A DNA stretch of 64,000 nucleotides from Anammoximicrobium sp964645045. GTDB lineage: Bacteria > Planctomycetota > Planctomycetia > Pirellulales > Pirellulaceae. Below the pieces are notes generated by a model. It did no database searches. It had not been told where the DNA came from and saw only the letters and a program-made list of their open reading frames with translations. Numbering within the stretch: position 1 is the stretch's first letter; each line of letters begins with the position of its first letter. The stretch covers positions 1 to 64,000 of the forward strand of contig CAZXYZ010000051.1 in NCBI GenBank assembly GCA_964645045.1, read 5' to 3'. Shown one piece after another: positions 1 to 8,655 of this stretch. The translations under genes were made by a program, and so were the position numbers.

Positions 1-401
1 TCGTGAAGGCCCACACCAAGCCCTCAACTACGTCCCTCTATCTTCCTAATCACCGCGCTCGGCGAATCGGGGCGGAAAAAAATGAAAAAATGGGAAAAAA
101 GGTGGAAACAAGACAAGAAGGCGTTCTTTCGCTCTCCGCCGTGGCTGGGAACATGTCGAATCGCCCAAGCCCGTTTTGATACGTGGCATCTTGCCTTTTT
201 CGCGAAGTGAAAAGCGATCGGAAAATGCCTTTCACCCACAGGACTAGACCTAAGCAGGGAAACGTGGTAAACGATGACCTCGCTGCTCGAGGACACCCCA
301 GGTCCCGCTGGAGAGCACCGCAACCCGCGACGTCTGGCACTCCGCTCTCGACTCGTCGCCCCCTCTCTCGCTGCCGCCGCCGTTTGCGTTAGAATGCCCC
401 G
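1..401. other. Leading stretch without a recognised gene
   Basis: No open frame here resembles a known protein. The only visible peculiarity is a purine-rich, A-tract segment at about 75-120 followed by ordinary GC-rich sequence. The first gene starts at 402. The long frame on the minus strand in this region is the antisense shadow of the histidine kinase and is not called. Confidence 0.5.
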
Positions 402-1352
402 ATGATTTCCCGACGTTCCTTGCGGTTGCCGATCATCCTGGCCATCGTGATGATCACGCTGTTGGTGGTCCTCACCGTCGGTTGGGTTGTCCTCGCCGCG
501 TTCGGCGCGCTTCGGGCCGGCCGCTTTGCGGGCTGGTATTGGCTCCTGTTGACCGTGGGCACCACCTTTATCGTGATGCTTCTGGTCGGGGTCATTCTGT
601 ACTTGGTGCTGTCGGTCAAGGCGATCAACCTGACCCGGCGGCAGTCCAACTTTATCGACAGCGTCACGCACGAGTTGAAGACCCCTATCTCGTCGATGAA
701 GCTGTACCTGCAGACGCTCACTCGCCGCCAGATCAGCGACGCCGAACGGTCGGAATTTTACCGAATGATGCTGGACGACGTGGAACGGCTGGACCGCTTG
801 ATCAACCAGGTGCTGGACGCCGGGCGATTGGAATCCGGGCGCATCGGCGGGAACGTCGAGAACGTGGACGTCCCCCAGCTCCTGCGGCAGTGCGCCGAAA
901 CGGTTTGCACCAACTATCGTGTCCCGCTGGAGGTGATCCACTTCGACCTTCAGGCGTGTCATGTGCGAGCCCGGTCGGGCGATCTGACGCTGATTTTCCG
1001 CAACCTGTTGGACAACGCGGTCAAGTATGCGGGGGTCGTTCCCGACGTGGCCGTGACGGCGAACGTCGTTGCGGCCGGAACGGTCATCGTCCGGGTCGCG
1101 GACAACGGGCGGGGGATTCCGCCGCGGCTGAGGGACAAAGTGTTCGGACGCTTCGTCCGGCTGGGGACCGAATTGGAGCGCGACAAGCCCGGCACCGGGC
1201 TGGGCTTGCATATCGCCCAGACCCTGGTCCGCCAGCTGCGAGGACGGATTCGCATCCGCAGCCGTGAACCGGGGCCGGGCACCGTGTTCGAGGTCGAACT
1301 GCCGGCGGGCAGCGGCCCGACCGGCGGCAAGGAGACGAGCGCATGCACGTAG
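402..1352 (+). CDS. Membrane-bound sensor histidine kinase
   Basis: This 316-residue protein is a two-component sensor kinase. Two hydrophobic segments lie at about residues 9-33 and 47-69 with only a dozen residues between them, so there is no large periplasmic sensor domain. The HisKA dimerisation/phosphoacceptor region follows, with the H box VTHELKTP and phosphorylated His near residue 90. The HATPase domain shows the N box NLLDNAVKYAG, the G1 box DNGRGIPP and the G2 box GTGLGLHIAQ. It precedes a response regulator at 1545 on the same strand, and the two are very likely a cognate pair, although a palindromic repeat separates them. The signal sensed is unknown; membrane or cytoplasmic sensing is inferred from the tiny extracytoplasmic loop. 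Confidence 0.93.
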   Translation: MISRRSLRLPIILAIVMITLLVVLTVGWVVLAAFGALRAGRFAGWYWLLLTVGTTFIVMLLVGVILYLVLSVKAINLTRRQSNFIDSVTHELKTPISSMKLYLQTLTRRQISDAERSEFYRMMLDDVERLDRLINQVLDAGRLESGRIGGNVENVDVPQLLRQCAETVCTNYRVPLEVIHFDLQACHVRARSGDLTLIFRNLLDNAVKYAGVVPDVAVTANVVAAGTVIVRVADNGRGIPPRLRDKVFGRFVRLGTELERDKPGTGLGLHIAQTLVRQLRGRIRIRSREPGPGTVFEVELPAGSGPTGGKETSACT

Positions 1353-1378
1353 CCTCGCTTCTCCGAGACGCAGGTCCC

Positions 1379-1472
1379 CGTGGGATAGGCTTCCAGCCTG
1401 TCAGGATTGCCCAGTTACAAGCGCCTATTCTGCGCCGTCTTCTCATTCGACAGGCTGGAAGCCTATCCCACG
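1379..1472. repeat. Interspersed palindrome, family B, copy 1
   Basis: The arms CGTGGGATAGGCTTCCAGCC (from 1379) and its inverse GGCTGGAAGCCTATCCCACG (to 1472) enclose a loop of about 45 bases. The same arm recurs at 17729. It lies between the kinase and regulator genes, so it would be in their transcript and could fold into a long hairpin. Confidence 0.85.
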
Positions 1473-1544
1473 ATTAAATCAACAGCCCGCACGTGAGGTG
1501 GGTAGATTATTCCTGTCCGCTTGCCCGAATGCTTCGAGGAACCC

Positions 1545-2288
1545 ATGACCGGTCAGCAACAGCCCCACATCCTGATCGTTGAGGACGAGTTGCACTTGGC
1601 TACCGGCATCCAGTTCAACCTGGTAGCCGAAGGCTATCGCGTCACGGCCGTCGGCGACGGACCGTCGGCCCTGCGGGCGTTGGACGAGAACCCGGACATC
1701 GATCTGATGGTCCTGGATCTGATGTTGCCCGGCATGAGCGGCTATGCGGTGTGCGAAGCCGTGCGGGCCAAGGACGTCGGTTTGCCGGTCTTGATCCTCA
1801 GTGCGCGGACCTTGAGCGAAGACCGCACGCGCGGCTTTGATGTGGGCGCCAACCAGTACCTGACCAAACCGTTCGACCTGGACGAGTTCCTCAGCCGCAT
1901 CCGCAATCTGCTCACGTATCACAGCCGGACTCAGCGGATCCCGCCGGCGCGCGGGCGGACGTTTGCCTTCGGCGACGTGCGTGTGGATTTCGAGACGTTC
2001 GAGGTCACGGTCTCGGGCGAGCCCGTCCGGCTCACGCAGTTGGAAATGACGTTGCTGCGCTACTTTGTCGAGAACGAAGGCCGCGTGATCCCGCGGGCGG
2101 AATTGCTGGAAAAAGTCTGGGGGATGCCGGGCAACTTGAGCACCCGCGCCCCCGACCAGTTCATCCGCCGCCTGCGCAAGGCGCTCGAACCCGATCCGGC
2201 GCACCCCCGGCACTTTCTCACGATCCGCGACGCCGGCTACCGCTTCCTTGCCCGGCCGGATGATGCTTCCGCGGGCGAGAAACCCTAA
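1545..2288 (+). CDS. OmpR/PhoB-family response regulator
   Basis: The 247-residue protein has an N-terminal receiver domain (acidic pocket VEDE near residue 13, phosphoacceptor Asp in VLDLMLPG near residue 58, conserved Lys in LTKPFD near 107) and a C-terminal winged-helix DNA-binding domain of the trans_reg_C type (about 145-240, ending in IRDAGYRF). The start at ATG 1545 is chosen because GAGGA at 1536-1540 sits four bases upstream; a TTG at 1521 is an in-frame alternative. It is the expected partner of the kinase at 402. Its stop TAA (2286-2288) is the first triplet of a palindromic repeat. Target genes cannot be read from the sequence. Confidence 0.94.
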   Translation: MTGQQQPHILIVEDELHLATGIQFNLVAEGYRVTAVGDGPSALRALDENPDIDLMVLDLMLPGMSGYAVCEAVRAKDVGLPVLILSARTLSEDRTRGFDVGANQYLTKPFDLDEFLSRIRNLLTYHSRTQRIPPARGRTFAFGDVRVDFETFEVTVSGEPVRLTQLEMTLLRYFVENEGRVIPRAELLEKVWGMPGNLSTRAPDQFIRRLRKALEPDPAHPRHFLTIRDAGYRFLARPDDASAGEKP

Positions 2289-2402
2289 GCACCGTTCGAG
2301 AAACAAGTGGCGTAAGCTTCCAGCTTGCGATGCCATGATCTCGCGCAAGCTGGAAGCTTACGCCACGGAGAAACCAGACAGTTATTTCTCGAACGGTGCT
2401 AA
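2286..2402. repeat. Interspersed palindrome, family A, copy 1 (nested arms)
   Basis: The outer arms are TAAGCACCGTTCGAGAAA (2286 on) and TTTCTCGAACGGTGCT (ending near 2400). The inner arms are GTGGCGTAAGCTTCCAGCTT (from 2307) and AAGCTGGAAGCTTACGCCAC (to 2366). The left edge coincides with the stop codon of the response regulator. A second full copy lies at 58981-59097 and an inner-arm-only copy lies inside a gene at 52214-52265. Confidence 0.9.
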
Positions 2403-2497
2403 GACGATTCTAGCCGCCTGGCCTGCGACGCGTTAGAATGGCGGACCAGACGAAAATTTTTGTAGCCCGCATGGCCCGGAAAGGATGGGGAAACCCG

Positions 2498-3271
2498 ATG
2501 ACCGAAGAACCGTTGATTGCCGTATTTGTCGATTTTGAAAACTTGGCCCTGGGGGTGCGCGACATGAAAGCCGGGCGGTTCCAGATCCAGCTGGTTCTGA
2601 AACGCTTGCTGGAAAAGGGACGCCTGGTCTTCAAACGCGCCTACTGCGATTGGAGAAACTACGAGGATTCGGTGCGCGAGTTCCACGCTCAAGGCGTAGA
2701 ACTGATCGACATTCCCCAAACCAGGATGAGTGGCAAGAACAGCGCCGACATTCGGATGGTCGTGGATGCCATGGACCTGTGCTACTCGAAGCAGCACATC
2801 GACACCTTTGCCCTGCTGTCCGGCGACAGCGACTTTTCGCCGCTGGTCTCGAAGCTCAAAGAGAATCACCGGCGCGTGATCGGTTGCGGCGTGAAGAGTT
2901 CGACATCGGACCTGCTGATCGCCAACTGCGACGAATTCATCTACTACGACGACCTGGTGCGGACGGCAAAGAAGACCCCGCGCGTCACGAAGAAGGAAAG
3001 AACCGAGGGCGGCAAGACCGAGGAGGACAAGCGGCAGGAGGCGTTTGACCGGGTCCTGGAGGTCGTACACTCCGTGGAACAAGACTACGACCCGTTGTGG
3101 GGCTCGATGCTCAAGCAGGCGATTCGCCGGGTTCATCCCGGCTTTAACGAAGGCTACTACGGCTACCGGAGTTTTTCCGACCTGCTGGAGGAAATCAAGG
3201 ACAAGGGGCTGATCGAACTGGACTACGACGATAGCCGCGGCAACTACAAAGTCCGGCGGCGGCGCGGTTGA
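2498..3271 (+). CDS. NYN-domain (LabA/PIN-like) protein with C-terminal OST-HTH
   Basis: The N-terminal domain matches the NYN/LabA group of PIN-like nucleases: acidic residues in VFVDFENLA, SADIRMVVDAMDL and LLSGDSDFSPLV form the predicted metal site for RNA cleavage. The C-terminal 70 residues (PLWGSMLKQAIRR ... GYRSFSDLLEEI) match the OST-HTH/LOTUS RNA-binding fold, separated from the NYN domain by a charged linker rich in Lys and Glu. The start at ATG 2498 matches the usual beginning just before the first NYN strand, with GGGGA a few bases upstream; ATG 2438 is an in-frame alternative. RNA substrate unknown. The dehydrogenase gene begins 26 bases downstream, so co-transcription is likely. 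Confidence 0.88.
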   Translation: MTEEPLIAVFVDFENLALGVRDMKAGRFQIQLVLKRLLEKGRLVFKRAYCDWRNYEDSVREFHAQGVELIDIPQTRMSGKNSADIRMVVDAMDLCYSKQHIDTFALLSGDSDFSPLVSKLKENHRRVIGCGVKSSTSDLLIANCDEFIYYDDLVRTAKKTPRVTKKERTEGGKTEEDKRQEAFDRVLEVVHSVEQDYDPLWGSMLKQAIRRVHPGFNEGYYGYRSFSDLLEEIKDKGLIELDYDDSRGNYKVRRRRG

Positions 3272-3297
3272 AAACTGCGGATGGGAGAGCAACGCTG

Positions 3298-4254
3298 ATG
3301 AAGCTGGTCATCCTCGACGCTTATACCACGAATCCCGGCGATTTGAGTTGGGACGAGCTCCGGGCGCTGGCCGACTGCGACGTCTACGACCGCAGTTCGC
3401 CGGAGCAGGTCGTGCCTCGCGCCGCCGACGCGGAAATGGTGCTGACGAACAAGACGCTCGTAGACCGCGCGGTCATCGACGCGCTGCCCAAGCTGCAATA
3501 CATCGGCGTGTTGGCCACGGGCTACAACATCGTGGACGTGCAAGCGGCTCGGCAGCGCGGCATCCCCGTCTGCAACGTGCCTGAATACGGCACGCCCAAC
3601 GTAGCGCAAGCCACGTTCGCCTTGCTGCTCGAATTGACCAATCGCGTGGGACACCACGCCCAGACGGTCCGCGACGGCCGCTGGTGCTCGTCGCCGGACT
3701 TTTGCTACTGGGATTTCCCACAGGTCGAACTGTCCGGGCTGACGCTGGGCATCGTTGGCTTGGGACGAATCGGACAAGCCGTGGCGCGGATTGCAGCCGC
3801 ATTCGGCATGCAGGTGTTGGCCTTCGACCAGTTTCCGCCCACGACGGCTGCCGACGGCGTTCGTTTCGCCGACTTGGACACGGTCTTCCGGGACAGCGAC
3901 GCCGTGACCCTGCATTGCCCCTTGACCGCCGACAACCGCGAACTGGTCAACGCGGCTCGCCTGGCGGTCATGAAGCCGACCGCCTATCTCGTGAACACCG
4001 CGCGGGGCGGTTTGGTGAATGACGCCGATTTGGCTCAAGCGTTGAACGCCGGCCGGTTGGCCGGCGCGGGGCTGGATGTGCTGTCCATCGAGCCGCCCGT
4101 GCCGGACAACCCGCTGCTGGCGGCCAAGAACTGCCTCGTCACGCCGCATATCGCCTGGGCGACGCAAGCGGCCCGCGGGCGGTTGATCCGGACGACCGTC
4201 GAAAATGTCCGCGCGTTCCTCCAAGGCCGGCCGATCCACGTCGTGAACCGGTGA
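3298..4254 (+). CDS. D-2-hydroxyacid dehydrogenase, NAD-dependent
   Basis: The 318-residue protein belongs to the D-isomer-specific 2-hydroxyacid dehydrogenases. The Rossmann NAD-binding motif GLGRIGQAVARIAA lies near the middle. The catalytic Arg is in NTARGGLVND, the Glu in LDVLSIEPP and the His in LVTPHIAWAT, so the Arg-Glu-His triad is complete. The family reduces 2-keto acids such as glyoxylate, hydroxypyruvate or pyruvate; the arrangement is closest to glycerate dehydrogenases, but the substrate cannot be fixed from sequence alone. Start ATG 3298 is preceded by GGGAGAG. Cytosolic, no signal peptide. Confidence 0.93.
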   Translation: MKLVILDAYTTNPGDLSWDELRALADCDVYDRSSPEQVVPRAADAEMVLTNKTLVDRAVIDALPKLQYIGVLATGYNIVDVQAARQRGIPVCNVPEYGTPNVAQATFALLLELTNRVGHHAQTVRDGRWCSSPDFCYWDFPQVELSGLTLGIVGLGRIGQAVARIAAAFGMQVLAFDQFPPTTAADGVRFADLDTVFRDSDAVTLHCPLTADNRELVNAARLAVMKPTAYLVNTARGGLVNDADLAQALNAGRLAGAGLDVLSIEPPVPDNPLLAAKNCLVTPHIAWATQAARGRLIRTTVENVRAFLQGRPIHVVNR

Positions 4255-4359
4255 GCCCAAAAAAACTGGGCCGGCGGTCGTCGATTTTTCCGCAAGACGG
4301 CGTTATACTCACGGCTGCATCGCGGATTGCGTTCCTTTTGCGGGTCGAGGTTGCGTGCC

Positions 4360-5100
4360 ATGCCGGTTCACGACTGGACGAGAGTCAGTGCGGGGACGTT
4401 TCACGATTTTCATCAGGCGTGGATTGTGGCGATTCGAGATGCGTTGAACGACGGCCTATTGCCCGAAGGTTACTACGCCATGGCCGAGCAGGTGGCCGGC
4501 CGCCCGCATCCCGATGTCTTGGCGCTCGAGGAATTTGCAGGCTCCGACGGCTGGCCCGAACGCGATGACGGCCCCGGCGGCGGGGTAGCGGTTGCGGAGC
4601 ATCCGCCCAAGGTCCGTTACACCTTGGAAGCCGAAGCGACGATTTACGCTGCCAAGGCGGATCGAGTTGCCATTTACCATACTTCGGGAGACCGCGTAGT
4701 TGCCTTTCTGGAAATCGTCTCGCCGGGAAACAAGCTCAGTCAGCTCACCGTCCGGCAATTGTTGGACAAGTTGTCCAACGCCCTGGAGCAAAGCCGGCAT
4801 CTGTTGGTGATCGACTTGCACCCACCCGGCCGCCACGACCCGGATGGTCTGCACGCCGCTTTTTGGGGCACCACGCCGGGCGTGACCTCGGACCAACCGC
4901 TGAGTGTCGCGGCTTACCGGGCGGATACGTGTCCCACGGCCTATTTCGAACCCCTCGCGGCGGGCGATATCCTTCCCGACATGCCCCTGTTCTTGACGCC
5001 CGACCGTTATGTCAACGTGCCGCTCGAAGCAACCTACCAGGCCGCGTGGCGCGGCGTTCCCCAACGCTGGAAACGCGTGATCGTCGGGTCGGAATCGTGA
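4360..5100 (+). CDS. DUF4058 family protein (MPVHDWTRV type)
   Basis: This 246-residue protein opens with MPVHDWTRVSAGTFHDFHQ and continues with LPEGYYAMAEQ, features of a DUF4058 subgroup common in planctomycetes and cyanobacteria. The central part (VAFLEIVSPGNKLS, about residue 120) is the conserved core shared with the second DUF4058 protein in this window at 20290. Function is unknown; some have compared the fold to restriction-endonuclease-like proteins because of an E-x-(V/L)-S-P-x-N-K motif, which is visible here. Start ATG 4360 fits the conserved N terminus. It is followed by a 183-base gap and a convergent restriction-methylase gene. Confidence 0.85.
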   Translation: MPVHDWTRVSAGTFHDFHQAWIVAIRDALNDGLLPEGYYAMAEQVAGRPHPDVLALEEFAGSDGWPERDDGPGGGVAVAEHPPKVRYTLEAEATIYAAKADRVAIYHTSGDRVVAFLEIVSPGNKLSQLTVRQLLDKLSNALEQSRHLLVIDLHPPGRHDPDGLHAAFWGTTPGVTSDQPLSVAAYRADTCPTAYFEPLAAGDILPDMPLFLTPDRYVNVPLEATYQAAWRGVPQRWKRVIVGSES

Positions 5101-5283
5101 GGCAGTCGGCGGCATTTGGCGGAGAAAGCCGGCGCGAATCGCAGTTGCTACGTCGCGGGAACGATTGCCCCCAGGAGCCTGTGATCTTGTTTGGGATCGG
5201 TCAGCCAGCAGACTGGCAACCGCCGGAGCCAACGTTCATCGGCTGGAGCCAACCACTAGAAATCTGAGGGTGGTGCTCCCGGA

Positions 5284-8200
5284 CTACTTGGGACGAATGC
5301 AGTCGTCCGTGATCAGGGCCGACGGGTCGGGGTAGTCGGGCGGCCAGCCTGGCGCCGTCACCACCGCCTCGCCGGCATCGAGTTGGTGGGCCACCTGGAG
5401 ATTGAGACCGAGCAGTTGGGCGAGCAGGTCCCGCTTGGCGGAAAATCCATAGGCGCCGAGCACGGCGGCATCCAACGCGGCATGGGCATCCTTGAGCGGG
5501 TTCTTGCCGGGCAATTCCAGCGTGCGATACACGGCCCGCAACCCGCCTTTGATCTTTTCCAACGCCTCGCTGCGCACGCGCCGCACTTCGCGTCCCGCTT
5601 GGGCGACGGAATCGATTTGCTCCACCGTCGGCGACTGCGGCCAGGGAAATGTGTCGAAGACCGATTCGGGAGTATAGCGAAAATCGGATTTTAGCTTCGA
5701 GCATTTTGCCACGAACCACTGCCAGTGGGCGTTGGACTGGAGGATGCCGAAGCTGTAATCGTCAGCGAACGCAAAGGCTTCCAGCGTATGATCGGGCCGA
5801 ATGCTGGGATCCACGAAGCAGAAGATCGGACGCTTCGTGACTTCGGCGCAAGCCAAAAACCGCGAAAGTTGGCCGATCGCGTCAATCATCTCCTTGCGGC
5901 AACGGAAGTGTTGCCACCAACTCCGCAACCAAGTCTGATCCTGGCCGGTAGATTCCCCGCTCCTGTCGCGTTCGCGCTCGGCGTATTCGGTGATATGAGG
6001 CAGGACGGTCTTTTCAATGCGCCGAAATGGCGCCTCGAAATGCTTCGCGTCAAACAGGTCCATTTTTTGGAAGTCGATGACCCACCGGAGCGGTGCCACA
6101 TGCGTGATCATCTCGCGACCGATCAGGTAGGGATGGACGACTTGACGATTGGCGGCGTCCTCGTCGATCATGCGGCTCGCTTCTTCAGGGGTCAGCACGA
6201 ATCCCTGATGGCGAGGAAACTGTCCGTTGAAGATGCGCTGGGGGCTCGTGTTACATTCCAAGACAGAGGCTCCGCTTACGTCCGTCTTGTCGGAAAGTGC
6301 CGAGTTGATGTGCGGCCCGTCCCGGAACGCGAGTTCGTACTCTTTGGTTAACGGTCCACTGCCTCGCTTCCGGATCTTCTGCTTGCCCGGCATCACGTCC
6401 GCCTTGAACCACAACCGCCGCTTTTCTGGAATCAACAACTGTTTGCGGACAACTTCCCGTTCGCGTTCCGTCAGCCGCCCTTCCCGTTTCGCATGCTTGA
6501 CCCAGTTCGCGATCGAGACGTGGACGTTGGCCTCGCCGGACCAGGGCTGGTTGTCGACCGCTTCCACAATGGTGCCGCCGGCGGCAATGTAGTCCAGGCC
6601 GCCGACGCGCGATTGATTGTTGCGGATGTTCTGCGTGCCGACCAAGCCGGCTCGTCCAGCGACCGGATCGTCGGCCGTACACTCCGGCAGATGAACATGC
6701 GTTTTGCGGAACCACAGGACGCAGTAGTCCGCCATCCCGGGCACATCGGGATAGGCTTGGCGAATGGCATTGACGTATTCCGGCCCCAAGTCGGGGCGCA
6801 GCTTCTTGGCGCCGTTGAAGGGCGGGTTGCCAATGATCACGTCGGCTTTCGGCCAAGCCACCGGCACAGGCTTGCCATTCTCCAGAATCGGGCGGCGCCA
6901 ATTCTGCCGATCTCCGGTCAGCCCCATCGCCTCGGATCGAATCAGCGCGTCGCCAGCGATAAAGTTGCTGTCGAGATTATCCAACGGCAGCATGCGTTCA
7001 TTCATGTGCAATTCGTCGATGGCCAGCTTGCGGGCGATCATCATCGTCACTTTGGCCAATTCGATCCCCAACGGGTTGATGTCGATGCCGTAGAACTGGT
7101 TCGCGGTGACAAATCCGATCAGCTTCTGCACCTCGCCTCGGCGCGTGGTCAGTTCCTCGATCCGTTCAAAGATTCGTGCCTCCAGCCGTTTCATCTCGCG
7201 GTAGGCGATGTACAGAAAATTACCGCTGCCGCATGCCGGATCGAGCACCGTGAATTCCGTCAGCCGTTTGCGGAGTTCCAACAAGCGTTTGATCGAGCGG
7301 GCCTCGTCGATCCGTTCTCGCCAGGGCTCGACGATCGACGGGCCAACAATCTTCATGATATCGACCGGATGCGTGAAATGGGCACCGTAGGCCCGGCGTT
7401 CAACCTGGTCGACAGAATGCTCGAACAACGTCCCGAAGATTTCCGGTCGCACCTTGGACCAATCCGACTTGGCGGCCTGTTTGAGCTGATTGAGTTCGTC
7501 GTCGTACAGTTCGATCCGCGCGGGTGTGGCGAACAGGCCGCCGTCGAAATAACCCACGCCCTTGAATCGTCCGCCCGCGGTCCGGCCAGGCGTGTTCATC
7601 GCGACAAACAGCCCACCAAGCAGATCGTAGCTGTCCGCGGGCGACTTGCATTCGTCCAGCAAGCTGGCGACGAGGTACGGCTCCAGGAGTCCGATGTCCT
7701 GCGAAAACATGGCGACCAGAATCTGCAGCGTGAAACGCTGTGCGAGACTACGGTCGACGCCGCGAGTCACCAACTTGTTGAAGCAAGTGGCCAGGCGGTC
7801 AGCTGCGTCGCGCGTGACCGCTTCGTGATCGTTCCCAAACACGGGCTTCTCCGGCGTGGGAAACAAAAACGCCAGCGCACCGTAGTGTTGGGGCAGATCT
7901 GCAAGCTTCAATCGCTCGACCGGCGAGTCCATTTGCGTCTCGAAGTCGTAGACCCAGAACTCGTCGAAATTGCACAGCACCACATAGCGCGGCCGACCGG
8001 GAACCAGACGGACCCAGTAGTCGAAAGCCTGCCGGTAGTGCTTCGAAAGGTCCTGGCCGCGTTTCTTCATCTCGATCAAGACGACGGGTTTCCACACCAG
8101 GTCCGCGAACGCGGTCCCTTTGGCGTCAGGCTTCTTGATGCGCATTTCAAGCGTTGCCCCGGCTTCCTTCAATCCCTTGTGGCCGAACGCTTGAAAGAAA

Positions 8201-8337
8201 TGGTCAAGAAAGATCTGCGCCTCTCCCTTTTCATCCCCCTTGACGTGCTGGACGGTCCAGGCAACGAATTCCGCGAGGCGCTGCTTCCTATGTTCCAACA
8301 TCCCTTTTTCCCGCGCAGGTTTGATGATCGGTGGCAC
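5284..8337 (-). CDS. MmeI-like restriction-modification enzyme (nuclease + N6-adenine methylase)
   Basis: The protein (about 1017 residues from GTG 8337, or 1005 from ATG 8301) joins a nuclease and a DNA methyltransferase in one chain, as in type IIG/IIL enzymes. The N-terminal PD-(D/E)xK-like signature is ADLVWKPVVLIEMKKRG (Asp near 79, Glu near 89, Lys near 91, counted from GTG). The methyltransferase has SAM motif I VLDPACGSGNFL near 364-375 and the catalytic motif IV IIGNPPF near 501-507, which indicates adenine-N6 methylation. The C-terminal 400 residues probably hold the target-recognition domain. No separate specificity or restriction subunit lies nearby. All motifs look intact, so it is probably functional. 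It stands alone between a DUF4058 gene and an SGNH gene. Confidence 0.88.
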   Translation of the reverse strand: MPPIIKPAREKGMLEHRKQRLAEFVAWTVQHVKGDEKGEAQIFLDHFFQAFGHKGLKEAGATLEMRIKKPDAKGTAFADLVWKPVVLIEMKKRGQDLSKHYRQAFDYWVRLVPGRPRYVVLCNFDEFWVYDFETQMDSPVERLKLADLPQHYGALAFLFPTPEKPVFGNDHEAVTRDAADRLATCFNKLVTRGVDRSLAQRFTLQILVAMFSQDIGLLEPYLVASLLDECKSPADSYDLLGGLFVAMNTPGRTAGGRFKGVGYFDGGLFATPARIELYDDELNQLKQAAKSDWSKVRPEIFGTLFEHSVDQVERRAYGAHFTHPVDIMKIVGPSIVEPWRERIDEARSIKRLLELRKRLTEFTVLDPACGSGNFLYIAYREMKRLEARIFERIEELTTRRGEVQKLIGFVTANQFYGIDINPLGIELAKVTMMIARKLAIDELHMNERMLPLDNLDSNFIAGDALIRSEAMGLTGDRQNWRRPILENGKPVPVAWPKADVIIGNPPFNGAKKLRPDLGPEYVNAIRQAYPDVPGMADYCVLWFRKTHVHLPECTADDPVAGRAGLVGTQNIRNNQSRVGGLDYIAAGGTIVEAVDNQPWSGEANVHVSIANWVKHAKREGRLTEREREVVRKQLLIPEKRRLWFKADVMPGKQKIRKRGSGPLTKEYELAFRDGPHINSALSDKTDVSGASVLECNTSPQRIFNGQFPRHQGFVLTPEEASRMIDEDAANRQVVHPYLIGREMITHVAPLRWVIDFQKMDLFDAKHFEAPFRRIEKTVLPHITEYAERERDRSGESTGQDQTWLRSWWQHFRCRKEMIDAIGQLSRFLACAEVTKRPIFCFVDPSIRPDHTLEAFAFADDYSFGILQSNAHWQWFVAKCSKLKSDFRYTPESVFDTFPWPQSPTVEQIDSVAQAGREVRRVRSEALEKIKGGLRAVYRTLELPGKNPLKDAHAALDAAVLGAYGFSAKRDLLAQLLGLNLQVAHQLDAGEAVVTAPGWPPDYPDPSALITDDCIRPK

Positions 8338-8655
8338 GTGTGACGGCCCGGGAATCGTGTTTCGGCGAGTCCGTCGCCTGCCAGACGGGTCGTGTCACGG
8401 AAATTACGTTTTCCCCTCAGGAACGCCCCCAAACGACCTGGACTACAATTCAGAATCCCTCAAGAGGTTACGCGAATTGCGTACGGCAGGCAAGAAGGCC
8501 ACTGGGCGGATATGTCCGGCGGATGGGAGAAAACACCGACGAGAAAGCCCGTCGGAGAACTGTCCCCGGGGTCAACGGCACCGTCGTCTTCAAGGGGCAA
8601 GCGGGCGAGGCGTACGATCCGCTTGAAGTGACAGCTCCAACTCCAGATCTTCCAG
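8338..8655. other. Gap with no supported gene
   Basis: This 318-base region separates the divergent 5' end of the methylase from the 3' end of the SGNH hydrolase gene. An open frame on the plus strand from ATG 8523 reads plausibly for about 50 residues, but it runs on antisense into the SGNH gene and has no convincing ribosome site. No hairpin-T terminator was recognised. Confidence 0.4.

Noticed and set aside
9..1211. Minus-strand long frame over the kinase gene
   Set aside because: Antisense shadow of the GC-rich kinase gene; residues rich in Arg, Gln and His without domain content.
6493..8343. Long plus-strand open frame opposite the restriction-methylase gene
   Set aside because: It has no domain or sensible protein composition (His/Gln/Arg-rich) and is antisense to a gene with clear nuclease and methylase motifs.
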